NCBI GenBank assembly: GCA_030607875.1
Contig: JAUWJD010000023.1
Span: forward strand, 1 to 52,596
Reading direction: 5' to 3'
DNA length: 52,596 nucleotides
Source of the DNA: Chloroflexota bacterium
Lineage (GTDB): Bacteria > Chloroflexota > Anaerolineae > UBA2200
In this document: one piece after another, positions 1-10,378 of the stretch
Layout: every line of letters starts with the position of its first letter
Numbering within the stretch: position 1 is the first letter of the stretch
Made by a program: the position numbers and the translations under genes
The notes under the pieces: model-generated
The model's database searches: none
The model's input: the letters and a program-made list of their open reading frames with translations, nothing else
Told to the model about the DNA's origin: nothing

Positions 1-1199
1 TCCAGGATCTTGGTGACCACGCCAGCGCCGACGGTGCGGCCGCCTTCACGAATGGCGAAGTGTGATCCAGCTTCCAAAGCCACGGGAACAATGAGCTTGA
101 CCTTCATCTGCACATTGTCGCCGGGCATCACCATCTCCACCCCTTCGGGCAGCTCGATCGCACCGGTCACGTCCATGGTGCGGATGTAGAACTGTGGCCG
201 ATAGCCGGTGAAAAATGGCGTGTGTCGTCCGCCCTCTTCCTTCTTCAACACGTACACCTCGCTGAAGAACTCCTTGTGCGGCTTGATGCTCCCCGGCTTG
301 GCCAGCACCTGCCCGCGCTCTACCTCATCGCGAGCGATGCCGCGCAGCAGAACGCCGATGTTATCCCCGGCGATGCCCTCGTCCAACGTTTTGCGGAACA
401 TCTCCACGCCGGTCGCCACCGTCTTGCGGACGTCCTCGCGCATACCGATGATCTCCACTTCCTCGCCCACTTTGACCTGCCCACGGTCCACGCGCCCGGT
501 CACCACCGTGCCACGTCCCTTGATGCCAAACACGTCCTCAATCGGCATCAAGAAGGGCTTTTCCATTTCCCGCTTCGGCGTCGGGATGTAGTGATCCACG
601 GCCTGGATCAACTCCCAGATGCACTGGTACTCTGGCGCATCCGGATCGGTGGACTCGGACTTTAGCGCCTTCAGCGCCGAACCACGGATGATCGGTATCT
701 CATCCCCCGGGAATTCGTACTTGTCCAACAGTTCTCGCAGCTCCAACTCCACCAGCTCCAACAGCTCCGGGTCCTTCATCACGTCGGTCATGTTCAGAAA
801 GACCACCATCGCGGGCACTTCTACCTGCTTGGCCAGCAGGATGTGCTCCCGCGTCTGCGGCATCGCCCCTTCCGGAGCCGCAACGACCAGAATGGCCCCG
901 TCCATCTGCGCCGCGCCGGTGATCATGTTCTTGATGTAGTCAGCGTGGCCTGGGCAGTCCACATGCGCGTAGTGGCGTTCTGGACTCTCATACTCCACGT
1001 GCGAGATAGCGATGGTCATGCCCCGAGCCTTTTCCTCTGGCGCATTATCAATGCTGTCAAAAGGCCGGAAATCGGCCAAACCCTTCAGCCCCAGCACTTT
1101 GGTTATCGCAGCGGTCAACGTCGTCTTGCCGTGGTCCACGTGCCCAATGGTGCCTACGTTGACGTGCGGCTTGGTCCGCTCAAACTTCTTCTTAGCCAC
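1..1199 (-). CDS. tuf: Elongation factor Tu (3' end cut by window edge)
   Basis: EF-Tu carries aminoacyl-tRNA to the ribosomal A site as a GTP complex in the cytoplasm. The start is GTG at 1199, chosen because AAGGAGG lies just upstream and the protein then begins [20 protein letters not shown]. The P-loop GHVDHGKT is at residues 19-26 and the G3 motif DCPGHAD follows the usual spacing. The C-terminus reads VVTKIL plus a cut codon, so only one or two residues and the stop are missing. Odd point: the G4 motif, normally NKxD, reads N136-M137-T138-D139 (codons AAC ATG ACC GAC), so the nucleotide-binding lysine is replaced by methionine. It is the last gene of the rpsL-rpsG-fusA-tuf series and also has its own promoter. 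Family assignment is certain. Confidence 0.97.
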   Translation of the reverse strand, partial: MAKKKFERTKPHVNVGTIGHVDHGKTTLTAAITKVLGLKGLADFRPFDSIDNAPEEKARGMTIAISHVEYESPERHYAHVDCPGHADYIKNMITGAAQMDGAILVVAAPEGAMPQTREHILLAKQVEVPAMVVFLNMTDVMKDPELLELVELELRELLDKYEFPGDEIPIIRGSALKALKSESTDPDAPEYQCIWELIQAVDHYIPTPKREMEKPFLMPIEDVFGIKGRGTVVTGRVDRGQVKVGEEVEIIGMREDVRKTVATGVEMFRKTLDEGIAGDNIGVLLRGIARDEVERGQVLAKPGSIKPHKEFFSEVYVLKKEEGGRHTPFFTGYRPQFYIRTMDVTGAIELPEGVEMVMPGDNVQMKVKLIVPVALEAGSHFAIREGGRTVGAGVVTKIL

Positions 1200-1247
1200 C
1201 CGAGTCCTCCTTCCTACAATGAACTGCCATGTAGCACAAACCTAGAA

Positions 1248-1275
1248 ATTATACACAGAAAATGAAATTTGGCAA
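1248..1275 (-). promoter_or_regulatory. Sigma-70 promoter of tuf
   Basis: On the minus strand there is a -35 TTGCCA (1275-1270), a 16-bp spacer and a perfect -10 TATAAT (1253-1248), about 50 bases before the tuf GTG codon. It lies between fusA and tuf, so tuf can probably be transcribed apart from the upstream str genes. Seen directly; activity is inferred. Confidence 0.75.
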
Positions 1276-1366
1276 ATCGCCTCTCTTGCCCAGAGCAAAC
1301 CCATCACCCAAAATGATCCCAAAAGCCCTGCGGCCTCCCATGCCAGGCAGCACAGAGAGCTCCCCG

Positions 1367-3457
1367 TCAGAGACCCAGGCGAATGCCATACCCACCTGTC
1401 AATTCCCAGAGCGTGGACTCGGGCAATTCAGCATAGTGGTCGAATTCCATGGTAAAGGTGCCCCGTCCTTGCGTCATCGAGCGCAAGTCCGTTGCGTACC
1501 CGAACATCTCGGCCAACGGCACCACACAGCGCACCGCCTGAAAGCCATCCGCCCGCACTTCCATGCTTTCGATGTTCGCCCGGCGGGCATTCAGATCGCC
1601 AATAATCTCACCAACAAACTCCTCTGGAGCCAGGACTTCAAGATCCATGACTGGCTCCATCAGAGTCGGGGCAGCCTGAATGATCCCTTCGCGCATCGCC
1701 AGGGCAGTCGCTGCCTTGAAAGCTTGCTCTGAAGAATCCTCGGGATGATAGGAGCCATCTACGAGACTCACCTCGAGGTCCACCAACGGATACCCCATGA
1801 TGACTCCCCCCTCCGCCGACTCGCGTACCCCTTGCTCGACCGCCTTCACGTATTGCTTGGGGACGGTTCCAGGAGCCAGCCGATCCCGGAACTGAAGGCC
1901 TGTTCCGCGAGGAGCGGGCCCCAATTCCAGCCACACGTGGCCATAATACCTCCTAGTCCCCGCCTGTCGTTCAAAGCGGCCCTCTGCGCGAGCTGGCTTC
2001 GTAATTGTCTCACGGTACGATACTTGGGGCTTGCCCACGTTCGCTTCGACCTTGAACTCACGCAACATGCGATCCACCAGGACCTCGAGATGCAATTCGC
2101 CCATGCCGGAGATGATCGTTTGCCCGGTCTCTTCATCCAAGCTGACCCGGAAGGTGGGATCCTCTTCCGACAGACGGCGCAACACGTCGCTGATCTTGTC
2201 CTGGTCTGCCTTAGTGCGCGGCTCGATCCTTACAGAGATCACGGGCTCGGGGAATTTGATCGACTCCAACACAATGGGATGAGATGGATCACAGATCGTA
2301 TCCCCCGTGAAAGTGAACTTAAAGCCCACTACAGCACCGATGTCCCCAGCCTTGAGCGCTCTCATGTCCTCGCGCTGATTGGCCTGCATGCGCACAATGC
2401 GGCCCACCCGCTCCTTACGATTCTTGGTTGCGTTCAAGACCCGCTTAGAGGTAACGAGCACGCCCGAATAGACGCGCACATAGGCAAGTCGACCGGCGAA
2501 TGAGTCAGATACAATCTTGAAGGCAAGAGCTGCCAGAGGACTATCCTTGGCAGGGGGACAGGTCTCTTCGCGTTTCGTGTAAGGGTTGAGGCCCCTGATG
2601 GGCGGAACTTCGAGCGGGGAAGGAAGATAATCAACAATAGCATCCAACAAGAGCTGCACACCCTTGTTTCTCAACGCTGTCCCACAGAGCACCGGAACCA
2701 ACTGTGTGCTCACAGTCGCCGCACGAAGGGCCTTTCTCAGTTCCGCAGGGGTGATCTCCGCGCCCTCAAGGTATTTGGTTGTCAAGGTTTCATCTGTCTC
2801 CGCGATTCGCTCGATCAGAACCTCACGCCAGTGATCAACCTCCTCCTGCAATTCAGCAGGGACATCTCGGATCTCTGGCATGGTGCCCAGGTCATCAAGA
2901 TACACGATGGCCTTGTTCTCAATCAAGTCCACCACCCCAGTGAAGGAAGCTTCACTGCCTATGGGCACCTGTAGCGCAAGAGGCTGAGCGCCCAGTCTCT
3001 CACGAATCATATCTATGGCGCGCCAGTAGTCCGCCCCGACGCGGTCCATTTTGTTAACGAAACAGATGCGCGGCACCTGGAAGCGATCAGCCTGGTGCCA
3101 CACAGTCTCGGATTGTGGTTCGACACCAGCCACGGCATCCAGAACGACTATGCCGCCGTCCAGTACACGCAAACTGCGTTGTACCTCTGCCGTGAAATCA
3201 ATATGTCCTGGTGTATCAACGATGTTAATCTGACAATTTCGCCAGAAGCAGGTTACAGCCGCAGCAGTAATGGTGATGCCACGCTCCCGTTCCTGCTCCA
3301 TCCAGTCGGTCACCGTAGTCCCATCGTCCACAGCGCCCATGCGGTGGGTGCGCCCTGTGTAGAACAAGATGCGCTCGGTCGTGGTCGTCTTGCCGGCATC
3401 TATGTGAGCGATAACGCCTATGTTTCTGATCTGCTCTAGCGGAATCACTTCCGGCAT
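1367..3457 (-). CDS. fusA: Elongation factor G
   Basis: EF-G is the GTPase that drives tRNA-mRNA translocation on the ribosome. The 696-residue protein has the family length. The P-loop region [15 protein letters not shown] is near residues 17-31, DTPGHIDF near 81-88 and NKMDR near 135-139, followed by the EF-G domains II-V. The ATG at 3457 has GGAG seven bases upstream. It lies 154 bp after rpsG and 167 bp before tuf, the usual str operon order. A weak internal promoter-like element (TATATT) lies in the rpsG-fusA gap, but I do not score it. No key residue appears to be missing. Confidence 0.97.
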   Translation of the reverse strand: MPEVIPLEQIRNIGVIAHIDAGKTTTTERILFYTGRTHRMGAVDDGTTVTDWMEQERERGITITAAAVTCFWRNCQINIVDTPGHIDFTAEVQRSLRVLDGGIVVLDAVAGVEPQSETVWHQADRFQVPRICFVNKMDRVGADYWRAIDMIRERLGAQPLALQVPIGSEASFTGVVDLIENKAIVYLDDLGTMPEIRDVPAELQEEVDHWREVLIERIAETDETLTTKYLEGAEITPAELRKALRAATVSTQLVPVLCGTALRNKGVQLLLDAIVDYLPSPLEVPPIRGLNPYTKREETCPPAKDSPLAALAFKIVSDSFAGRLAYVRVYSGVLVTSKRVLNATKNRKERVGRIVRMQANQREDMRALKAGDIGAVVGFKFTFTGDTICDPSHPIVLESIKFPEPVISVRIEPRTKADQDKISDVLRRLSEEDPTFRVSLDEETGQTIISGMGELHLEVLVDRMLREFKVEANVGKPQVSYRETITKPARAEGRFERQAGTRRYYGHVWLELGPAPRGTGLQFRDRLAPGTVPKQYVKAVEQGVRESAEGGVIMGYPLVDLEVSLVDGSYHPEDSSEQAFKAATALAMREGIIQAAPTLMEPVMDLEVLAPEEFVGEIIGDLNARRANIESMEVRADGFQAVRCVVPLAEMFGYATDLRSMTQGRGTFTMEFDHYAELPESTLWELTGGYGIRLGL

Positions 3458-3611
3458 GCGCTGCTCCGATCCCGTCCAAAAGCTGACGGGACGCGGCCCC
3501 GCCTAGAATATAGCGAGACATGGCCTCGCCCGAAAGATGGCGAGACGTGGCTTCATTACAGGACCCACGTGGTATCATGCACTGCGCCTGTGTTCTGCTC
3601 TGACTTGTGAT

Positions 3612-4082
3612 CTACCAACGATAATGGGCAAAGGCCTGGTTGGCCTCAGCCATCCTATGTGTATCGTCACGCCTCTTGATGGTCGCACCTACACCCTTGG
3701 CCGCATCCATCAACTCGTTGGCCAACTTCGCGGACATGGATTTGCCTGGTCGGCCGCGCGCTGTTCGGATAAGCCAACGCATGGCCAGGGACAACCGACG
3801 GTGTTCAGGCACCTCCACCGGCACCTGATAGGTAGCTCCACCTACTCGGCGAGGCTTCACCTCCAATATGGGCGATGCATTCTTGACTGCTTGCTCAAAG
3901 GTCTGTAATGGATTCTGGTGCGTCCGCTCCTCGATGATGTCGCAACAGTCATAGAAGATGCGCCGTGCCAGGCTCTTCTTACCCTTCATCATCAGCTTGT
4001 TTATGAACTGTGCCACCATCACGTTCCCATATTTGGGATCGGCTTTGATCTCGCGCTTGGGTACCGCGCCACGTCTTGGCAT
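3612..4082 (-). CDS. rpsG: 30S ribosomal protein S7
   Basis: S7 binds the 3' major domain of 16S rRNA and starts assembly of the 30S head. The 156 residues match the usual bacterial length. Recognisable segments are the N-terminal MPRRGAVPKREI, the central VKPRRVGGATYQVP and the C-terminal KRRDDTHRMAEANQAFAHYRW region. The ATG has GAGGAG just upstream. It sits 100 bp after rpsL in the str operon. S7 represses the operon in E. coli; I did not identify such a site here. Confidence 0.97.
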   Translation of the reverse strand: MPRRGAVPKREIKADPKYGNVMVAQFINKLMMKGKKSLARRIFYDCCDIIEERTHQNPLQTFEQAVKNASPILEVKPRRVGGATYQVPVEVPEHRRLSLAMRWLIRTARGRPGKSMSAKLANELMDAAKGVGATIKRRDDTHRMAEANQAFAHYRW

Positions 4083-4182
4083 AGATCTCTCCTCATGTCA
4101 ATACTTGTACTGGACAGGACATCGACGTTGCCCAGGCCATCCATCCGCAGAAGACACTTCACAGTCCTCTACCGACTCCAGC

Positions 4183-4620
4183 CTAGAACTCGACTGCTTC
4201 TCCCCTCTTCTTGGGACGCTTGGCGCCATACTTGGAACGTCCCTTACGGCGGTTCTCCACGCCTGCAGCGTCCAATGCCCCACGCACGATGTGGTAGCGC
4301 ACGCCGGGCAAGTCCTTGACCCTGCCGCCACGCACTAACACCACCGAGTGCTCTTGCAGATTGTGCCCTTCGCCAGGAATATAGGCCGTGACCTCAATTC
4401 CATTGGTCAGACGCACCCTGGCGATCTTGCGCAGAGCCGAGTTAGGCTTTTTGGGCGTCATGGTCTTGACCTGTGTACACACACCGCGCTTTTGCGGAGA
4501 ACCCTTGCCATGGGTAATCCTGCCCTTTAGGGTATTCCGTGTGAAACGGAGTGCAGGGGCTTTGGTTCTCTTTGGCTTGGTCTTGCGTCCCTTCCGTACA
4601 AGCTGGTTAATCGTTGGCAA
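4183..4620 (-). CDS. rpsL: 30S ribosomal protein S12
   Basis: S12 sits at the decoding centre and affects accuracy. I place the start at TTG 4620 ([12 protein letters not shown]) rather than further upstream, because GGGAGG is correctly spaced and S12 proteins begin PTINQL. The 145 residues include the longer basic N-terminal linker found in Gram-positive-type S12. The streptomycin-contact loops [11 protein letters not shown] and [14 protein letters not shown] have the wild-type lysines. It is the first gene of the str operon, with a consensus promoter 154-182 bp upstream. rpoC is not its upstream neighbour, which is unusual. Confidence 0.97.
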   Translation of the reverse strand: MPTINQLVRKGRKTKPKRTKAPALRFTRNTLKGRITHGKGSPQKRGVCTQVKTMTPKKPNSALRKIARVRLTNGIEVTAYIPGEGHNLQEHSVVLVRGGRVKDLPGVRYHIVRGALDAAGVENRRKGRSKYGAKRPKKRGEAVEF

Positions 4621-4773
4621 CTTGTCCTCCCTGTCAATACTCCAAGTGCTGACCTGCATCGCAAAACACAACACACCGAGGCCATCTTAACAGACCGAGC
4701 GCCTCGGCACGATGATTTTCTCAACGAAAGCCGTCTATTCTCGATCGCAGACGATTTGGATCAACAACACCCT

Positions 4774-4802
4774 ATTATAGACAAAAGTGTTCAGGGTGTC
4801 AA
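4774..4802 (-). promoter_or_regulatory. Consensus sigma-70 promoter of the str operon
   Basis: The minus strand carries a perfect -35 TTGACA (4802-4797), exactly 17 bp of spacer and a perfect -10 TATAAT (4779-4774). It lies between the rpoB stop and the rpsL TTG codon, predicting a leader of about 147 nt. This makes rpsL-rpsG-fusA-tuf a unit independent of rpoB. Confidence 0.85.
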
Positions 4803-4877
4803 CTTGGCGATTTCTTTCCGCATCCGCATATGCTATCCGCAAGGCTTGGCACCCAGTTGAGACAAAACCGGATCAGT

Positions 4878-7800
4878 CTACCTTGCCCGCGGCCGGCGAG
4901 CAAAGCCAGGCAGGCCAAGCCCCAGACCAAGCCGGGGCAAGACCTCATGGCCCTCATCGCGGCCAAACTGCACAGTCTCGCCGCTTTCATTCAGGATTTC
5001 CACGGCCAGGCCAAGACCCTGCAACTCCTTGACCAGAACGCGGAAGGACTCTGGTATGCTGGGCTCTTGGATCTTCTCACCTTTGACTATGGCCTCATAG
5101 GCCTTGACGCGGCTGGTCACGTCGTCCGACTTGACGGTGAGCATCTCCTGCAGTGTGTAAGCGGCGCCGTAGGCTTCCAAAGCCCAAACCTCCATCTCCC
5201 CAAAGCGCTGTCCACCCTGCTGTGCTTTTCCGCCCAGGGGCTGCTGAGTCACCAGCGAGTATGGGCCCGTCGAGCGCGCGTGGACCTTGTCCTCTACCAG
5301 GTGGGCGAGCTTCATCATGTAGATGATGCCAACAGTAACCGGACGATCAAAAGGCTCGCCGGTCTTGCCGTTGTACAGGATCATCTTGCCTGAAATCGGT
5401 AGAGGGAGGTTGAGCTCTGCGCTGACGCGCTTTGCTTCCTCCTCCACGCCCTCATCGGATATATTTGAGGTGTCGTGCCCCAGGTCGCGGAGCCAGAACC
5501 GCAGGCAGGTAGCAATAGCTCGCCGGTTGGCAAGTTGTTCTTCACCTGGAGCCATTGCCAAGCTATCAGCAGTGCAGAGTTCAGCCAGGTCATGGCCTTG
5601 TTCTACCAACCACTGCCTCAGCCAAGCCCAACGTGCCTTCTTATGATCATAGACGATGTCATCCACATCCTCAGATTCCGAATCCAACGACAGATGCTCG
5701 CGCAGGTAAATCTGCCGCGCTTCTTCATCGCCCTCCAGGGCCTCGGTGTCGAATTCCATCTCTTCGAACCAGGGCCACATGCGCTGGTCCAGGTCACGCC
5801 AAGCCCGATCGATGAGCCAGGCGCGCGCCAATTCGGCGGCGATTTGCTCCTCAGTGGCACCGTCAAAGACTGGAGAAATCGCGCGGAAGCCAAGGCGACC
5901 GGCAGCCCAGCCCAGGTGTGTCTCCAGGACCTGGCCAACATTCATGCGCCCCGGTACACCTAGCGGATTCAGGATGATGTCCACAGGTGTGCCATCTTCC
6001 AGATAGGGCATGTCTTCAGCAGGGACAATGAGCGAAATCACGCCTTTGTTGCCATGGCGCCCCGCCATTTTGTCGCCTTCACTGATCTTGCGCTGCTGCG
6101 CCACCCTCACCCGCACCATCTTGTCCACACCAGCAGACATGTCACGATGCTCATCCCGGGAGAACTCTTTGATGTCCACGACCTTGCCCCTCTCACCGTG
6201 AGGTACGCGCAGAGAAGAGTCCCTCACCTCCCACGCTTTCTCACCAAAGATAGCGCGCAGCAACTTCTCTTCCGGGCTCAGTTCGGTCTCACCCTTGGGC
6301 GTGATCTTGCCCACGAGGATGTCACCTGGGCCTACTTTCGCACCGATGTGGATGATCCCGCTCTCGTCCAACTTGCGCAGCGCTTCCTCACCCACATTGG
6401 GGATGTCCCTGGTGATCTCTTCCGGCCCTAGCCTCGTGCCCCGGGATTCGATCTCATGCTTCTCAATGTGAATCGAACTGAACTTGTCCTGGCGCACAAG
6501 GTCCTCACTGATCAGGATAGCATCCTCGTAGTTGCCACCCTCCCAGGATAAGAACGCCACCAGCACATTCTGGCCCAACGCCAGCTCTCCCTGGTCAGTC
6601 GAAGAAGAGTCCGCGAGAGCCTGTCGCGCTACGACCCGCTCACCTCTGGACACGATTGGGCGTTGGTCCAGGCACGTGCTCTGATTGGAGCGATCAAAGC
6701 GCCGCAGTTCGTAGGTTTTGGTGCCTGACGCCTCGCGAATCACAATGCGCTCTCCCGTGACACTGGCCACTTGACCATCTTCTTCAACCACCACAACCTG
6801 GCCAGAATCCAACGCTGCCTGTCGTTCCATGCCTGTCCCAACCAGAGGCGCTTCAGGCTGGAGCAGGGGCACAGCCTGCCGCTGCATGTTCGAACCCATC
6901 AAAGCGCGGTTGGCATCATCGTGCTCGAGAAACGGAATAAGAGCCGCTGAGACGCCCACGATCTGTTTCGGTGAGACGTCAACGTACTCGACCTTGCTTG
7001 CCAAATCGTTCAAAAACCGCTGGCTGTAGCGCACCGAAACGCGTTCGTCCACGAGTTGGCCCTTGTCGTCTAGCTTGATTCCCGCCTGGGCAATAAAATG
7101 CTCATCCTCTTGATCCGCAGTGAGATAGACGATCTCATCGATAACCATGGGCACGATGGCGATTCTGTCCAGGGGCAAGGCCTCGAGGCGTGAGGCCAGA
7201 TCGTCGTCTATTTCCGTTCCGGCCTCGGCCACAATCTCGCCAGTGTCAGGGGCTACCACCTGTTCGCGCAGCGTCTTGCCAAGCAGCTCATCGTGGGTAT
7301 TGGGCACCGCGTTCAGAACCCTACGACAGGGCGTTTCAAGAAAACCGTACTCATTAACCCGCGCATACGTCGCCAACGAACCAATCAAGCCGATGTTCGG
7401 GCCTTCCGGCGTCTCGATCGGACAGATCCGGCCGTAGTGGCTGTGGTGCACATCGCGCACGTCAAAGCCTGCTCGCTCACGCTTCAGTCCGCCAGGCCCT
7501 AGCGCTGACAGACGCCGTTTGTTGGTCAGCTCCGCCAAGGGGTTGGTCTGATCCATGAAGTGTGAGAGCTGACTGCTGCCGAAGAACTGGCGCAACACAG
7601 CAACCACCGGGCGCACGTTGATCAAGGCAACCGGGGTGAGTTGCTCAGGCGTTCTGGTGCTCATGCGATCACGGACCATACGCTCCATGCGCAACAGGCC
7701 AACGCGCAACTGGTTTTGAATCAGCTCGCCAACCGTCTTGATCCGGCGATTTCCCAGGTGATCGATGTCATCCGGATCTTCCACGCCATTGTTGACCAAC

Positions 7801-8786
7801 ATCAGACGTTCCACGATTCTGACCAGGTCCAACTTGGTCAAAGTGCGCGTCTCCAGCGGAATGTCGAGGGTCAAACGACCATTGAGCTTGTAGCGTCCTA
7901 CTTTGCCCAGATCATAACGACGCGGATTGAACAACAGGGACTGCAGATAATTACGAGCGTTATCAAAAGTAGGAGGATCGCCGGGGCGCATCCTCTTGTA
8001 GAACTCTTCCAGTGCAGCACGGGCATCCTTCGTCGGATCTTTTTCAATCGTAGTGGCTAGGAAGGGATGATCAGGATCGTTGTCAACGCCCGCAAACAGG
8101 TTGAGCAACTCCTCGTCCGTACCTTCCTGGATAAGCTCGTTTCCCTTGATGCCCTCAATGACGCCCAGCGCCCTCAAGAGCACCGTGACTGGGATCTTGC
8201 GCTTGCGATCAACCTTGACTGAGAGCAGATCTCTCTTGCTCGTTTCGAGTTCCATCCAGGCCCCGCGGTTGGGAATTAGCTTGGCCTTGCACAACCGGCG
8301 ACCGGTAACGCGATCTTCATCGACGGTAAAGTACACGCCCGGCGAACGGATGAGCTGGCTCACAACTACGCGTTCGGCACCATTGATAATGAAGGTGCCT
8401 TGAGGCGTCATCATGGCGAAATCACCCATGTACACATTCTGCTCCGTGATTTCTCCGCCCGCCTCATTATTCTTCAGGCGCACTCTGACATACAAGAGAG
8501 AAGCATAGGTCATGCCCCGATCGCGGCACTCCTGCTCGGTGTAGTTAGGCTCCTCGAACCAGTAATCCAGGAAGTACATCTCCAGCTTCTTGTTAAAGCT
8601 GACGATGGGCGAGACCTCCTCAAAAAGCTCGGCCAGGCCCACTTTCCGGAACCACTGGTATGACTTTATCTGATTCTCGATCAGGTTGGGAACTGCATAG
8701 ACGTCAGGTATGCGTGCATAGGATTTCATGTCGTTGAGAACAAGGTCACCGTTGCCCTGTAATACACTTCTGCCTGTTGTCGGCAT
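4878..8786 (-). CDS. rpoB: DNA-directed RNA polymerase beta subunit
   Basis: RpoB is the beta subunit of RNA polymerase and forms the catalytic cleft with beta prime. The 1302-residue protein is full length. It starts at ATG 8786 with AAGGAG about 11 bases upstream. Visible hallmarks are [13 protein letters not shown] near the N-terminus, the rifampicin-pocket region [35 protein letters not shown] and, near the C-terminus, a segment ending [19 protein letters not shown]. Relative to the E. coli rifampicin cluster, position 513 is His instead of Gln and position 526 is Asn instead of His. Neither rplJ-rplL upstream nor rpoC downstream is present, so rpoB stands alone with its own promoter. Confidence 0.97.
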   Translation of the reverse strand: MPTTGRSVLQGNGDLVLNDMKSYARIPDVYAVPNLIENQIKSYQWFRKVGLAELFEEVSPIVSFNKKLEMYFLDYWFEEPNYTEQECRDRGMTYASLLYVRVRLKNNEAGGEITEQNVYMGDFAMMTPQGTFIINGAERVVVSQLIRSPGVYFTVDEDRVTGRRLCKAKLIPNRGAWMELETSKRDLLSVKVDRKRKIPVTVLLRALGVIEGIKGNELIQEGTDEELLNLFAGVDNDPDHPFLATTIEKDPTKDARAALEEFYKRMRPGDPPTFDNARNYLQSLLFNPRRYDLGKVGRYKLNGRLTLDIPLETRTLTKLDLVRIVERLMLVNNGVEDPDDIDHLGNRRIKTVGELIQNQLRVGLLRMERMVRDRMSTRTPEQLTPVALINVRPVVAVLRQFFGSSQLSHFMDQTNPLAELTNKRRLSALGPGGLKRERAGFDVRDVHHSHYGRICPIETPEGPNIGLIGSLATYARVNEYGFLETPCRRVLNAVPNTHDELLGKTLREQVVAPDTGEIVAEAGTEIDDDLASRLEALPLDRIAIVPMVIDEIVYLTADQEDEHFIAQAGIKLDDKGQLVDERVSVRYSQRFLNDLASKVEYVDVSPKQIVGVSAALIPFLEHDDANRALMGSNMQRQAVPLLQPEAPLVGTGMERQAALDSGQVVVVEEDGQVASVTGERIVIREASGTKTYELRRFDRSNQSTCLDQRPIVSRGERVVARQALADSSSTDQGELALGQNVLVAFLSWEGGNYEDAILISEDLVRQDKFSSIHIEKHEIESRGTRLGPEEITRDIPNVGEEALRKLDESGIIHIGAKVGPGDILVGKITPKGETELSPEEKLLRAIFGEKAWEVRDSSLRVPHGERGKVVDIKEFSRDEHRDMSAGVDKMVRVRVAQQRKISEGDKMAGRHGNKGVISLIVPAEDMPYLEDGTPVDIILNPLGVPGRMNVGQVLETHLGWAAGRLGFRAISPVFDGATEEQIAAELARAWLIDRAWRDLDQRMWPWFEEMEFDTEALEGDEEARQIYLREHLSLDSESEDVDDIVYDHKKARWAWLRQWLVEQGHDLAELCTADSLAMAPGEEQLANRRAIATCLRFWLRDLGHDTSNISDEGVEEEAKRVSAELNLPLPISGKMILYNGKTGEPFDRPVTVGIIYMMKLAHLVEDKVHARSTGPYSLVTQQPLGGKAQQGGQRFGEMEVWALEAYGAAYTLQEMLTVKSDDVTSRVKAYEAIVKGEKIQEPSIPESFRVLVKELQGLGLAVEILNESGETVQFGRDEGHEVLPRLGLGLGLPGFARRPRAR

Positions 8787-8919
8787 TCGACCTCATCTCC
8801 TTGCTTGAGTGAGAGCAGGCCAAACAGGCCCGCAGGGGGGAAACACCCATTAGTGCATTAGCCAATCAGCCCATGGAAACTGTACTATACAGAAGTGGCT
8901 GTACAAATGCCAAATTAAT

Positions 8920-8947
8920 ATTATAGCGCTTTTCTCCGTCCTGTCAA
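8920..8947 (-). promoter_or_regulatory. Sigma-70 promoter of rpoB
   Basis: On the minus strand a perfect -35 TTGACA (8947-8942), a 16-bp spacer and a perfect -10 TATAAT (8925-8920) precede rpoB, giving a leader of about 125 nt. With the missing rplJ-rplL neighbours, this suggests monocistronic rpoB transcription. Confidence 0.8.
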
Positions 8948-9340
8948 ATTCGCGAATATGATGAGGATATGAGGTAGTGTATCCTTCATTCAGAAAACGC
9001 AGAGCACTGTGGAATGTGAGGCGCAACGGACAACTGTGGCCTTGAGTAAGCCTTGTGGCAGTGAGTGATTGGCTCCTCGCCAATCGGTTTGTCCATTGCC
9101 GTGGCCGTATGGGCGCTTTGAGCCTCGAGAGCAGAGCTCCTGCAGACCAGGACACACGCCCCCGCTCTAGGCGGACCACAGTCCGACTCTCCCGCTCCTC
9201 GACGCAAACGGCCAGCCACGAGAGGCGTACTCAGATTGGGTACAAATGGGGAGTGCCGTTGGAGGCCATGACTTTTCAATCCATGCTTGCCGTTTGCCTT
9301 GCTCTGGATGCATGGACAACTCGTGTCTGGGCCTGATTAG
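8948..9340. other. Intergenic stretch with no recognised gene
   Basis: About 390 bp between the PfkB-family kinase gene and the rpoB promoter. I see no convincing coding frame, tRNA or known RNA on either strand. The only clear structure is a short perfect hairpin, ATTGGC-TCCTC-GCCAAT, at 9068-9084, which has no T-run. Confidence 0.5.
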
Positions 9341-10336
9341 TCACCCAGTCCGCCTGACTTTCTCTCTCAGCTCAGCAAGACGCTCCTCCGCCTGCGCTCG
9401 CGTATAGCGCAGGGCATAGAGCGCCCCGAACCCCTCCAGGACGAACGAGGCAGAGACCGCCCCATAGCAACCAGCCAGCATGGGATCCTCGGTCTCGGCG
9501 TAGCCGACCATAAATCCTCCACAAAAGGCATCGCCAGCCCCGGTCACATCTAGGACCCGAGTAGGGTAAGCGGGAATGCACCAACGCTTCTCCGAGCGAT
9601 GGTCATAGACCCAGGAACCCTTGCTCCCCGCCTTGATCACCACCACTGACGGCCCGGCTTTGGCAAAACGCTGTGCAGCCTGCCAGGGATCCAAAAGGCC
9701 CCATAGGAATTCGATCTCTTGTTCACTGGGTAGCACAGCATCCACCCTGCACAGGAAGGTGGACATCTGCTTTGCCAGCGGCGTCTTGATATACCTCTCC
9801 CCTGGATCCAGGCTGACCCGAATGCCTAGTTCCGCCAGAGCACGCGGCAGGTCACGGTGAGAGGCCCATCCCTGAGGACAGAGATGGGCTGCCCTTGCTC
9901 CAGTGTAGGATGAGGACAGGTCCGATGGGCGCAGCGAAAGAGCTTCGAAATCCTGGCTATCCTGGCCGGGCGTGGAGTCAACATAGCCTTGCAGATCCTG
10001 GGGAAGGGATAGGCCCAGTCTGGCAAAGTGACCCTCTGGGTCTGTGTCCACCCGCGTCTCCAGGTCCAAATAGGCATAGAACGTGCGCATGTCACGCCAG
10101 CCGGGGATGCGTCGCACACCCTCGGTGCAGATGCCCGCGTCCTCCAGTTGATCCAGCCATTCCTGGGGGTAGTTCTCCCCCACCCGTGAGAGGATCCCCA
10201 CTCCCTCAGACCAGATCCTTGCCCCTACCGCAGAATAGATGGCATTGCCCCCCATCTTCCGGAGGTGAACCTGCTGGTCAGCGGTGATCAGATAGTCAAT
10301 ACGCAAACCGCCGGCGGTAAAGTACTGCAGGGCCAT
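9341..10336 (-). CDS. PfkB-family carbohydrate kinase, probable pseudouridine kinase
   Basis: A ribokinase/PfkB-fold kinase of 331 residues. The C-terminal signature with the catalytic Asp and anion hole is clear: DVTGAGDAFCGGFMVGY near residues 268-284. The N-terminal glycine-rich substrate motif is present as KMGGNAIYSA near residues 27-36. The 42-bp spacing downstream of psuG suggests that it phosphorylates pseudouridine (PsuK role) before PsuG cleaves the phosphate to ribose 5-phosphate and uracil. That role is inferred from context, because PfkB members act on many sugars and nucleosides. The ribosome-binding site is weak, so translation may depend on psuG. It is the last gene of a co-directional run from nrdR. 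Confidence 0.8.
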   Translation of the reverse strand: MALQYFTAGGLRIDYLITADQQVHLRKMGGNAIYSAVGARIWSEGVGILSRVGENYPQEWLDQLEDAGICTEGVRRIPGWRDMRTFYAYLDLETRVDTDPEGHFARLGLSLPQDLQGYVDSTPGQDSQDFEALSLRPSDLSSSYTGARAAHLCPQGWASHRDLPRALAELGIRVSLDPGERYIKTPLAKQMSTFLCRVDAVLPSEQEIEFLWGLLDPWQAAQRFAKAGPSVVVIKAGSKGSWVYDHRSEKRWCIPAYPTRVLDVTGAGDAFCGGFMVGYAETEDPMLAGCYGAVSASFVLEGFGALYALRYTRAQAEERLAELREKVRRTG

Positions 10337-10378
10337 GATTATTCTGTCTCAGGTGCCGACGCGGCGCACGCTCGCTCG

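Noticed and set aside
208-3908. Plus-strand open frames opposite tuf, fusA and rpsG
   Set aside because: They mirror highly conserved genes, lack ribosome-binding sites and show no family motifs.
8948-9340. tRNA or small RNA upstream of rpoB
   Set aside because: No cloverleaf or TTCGANNC-type loop in either direction.
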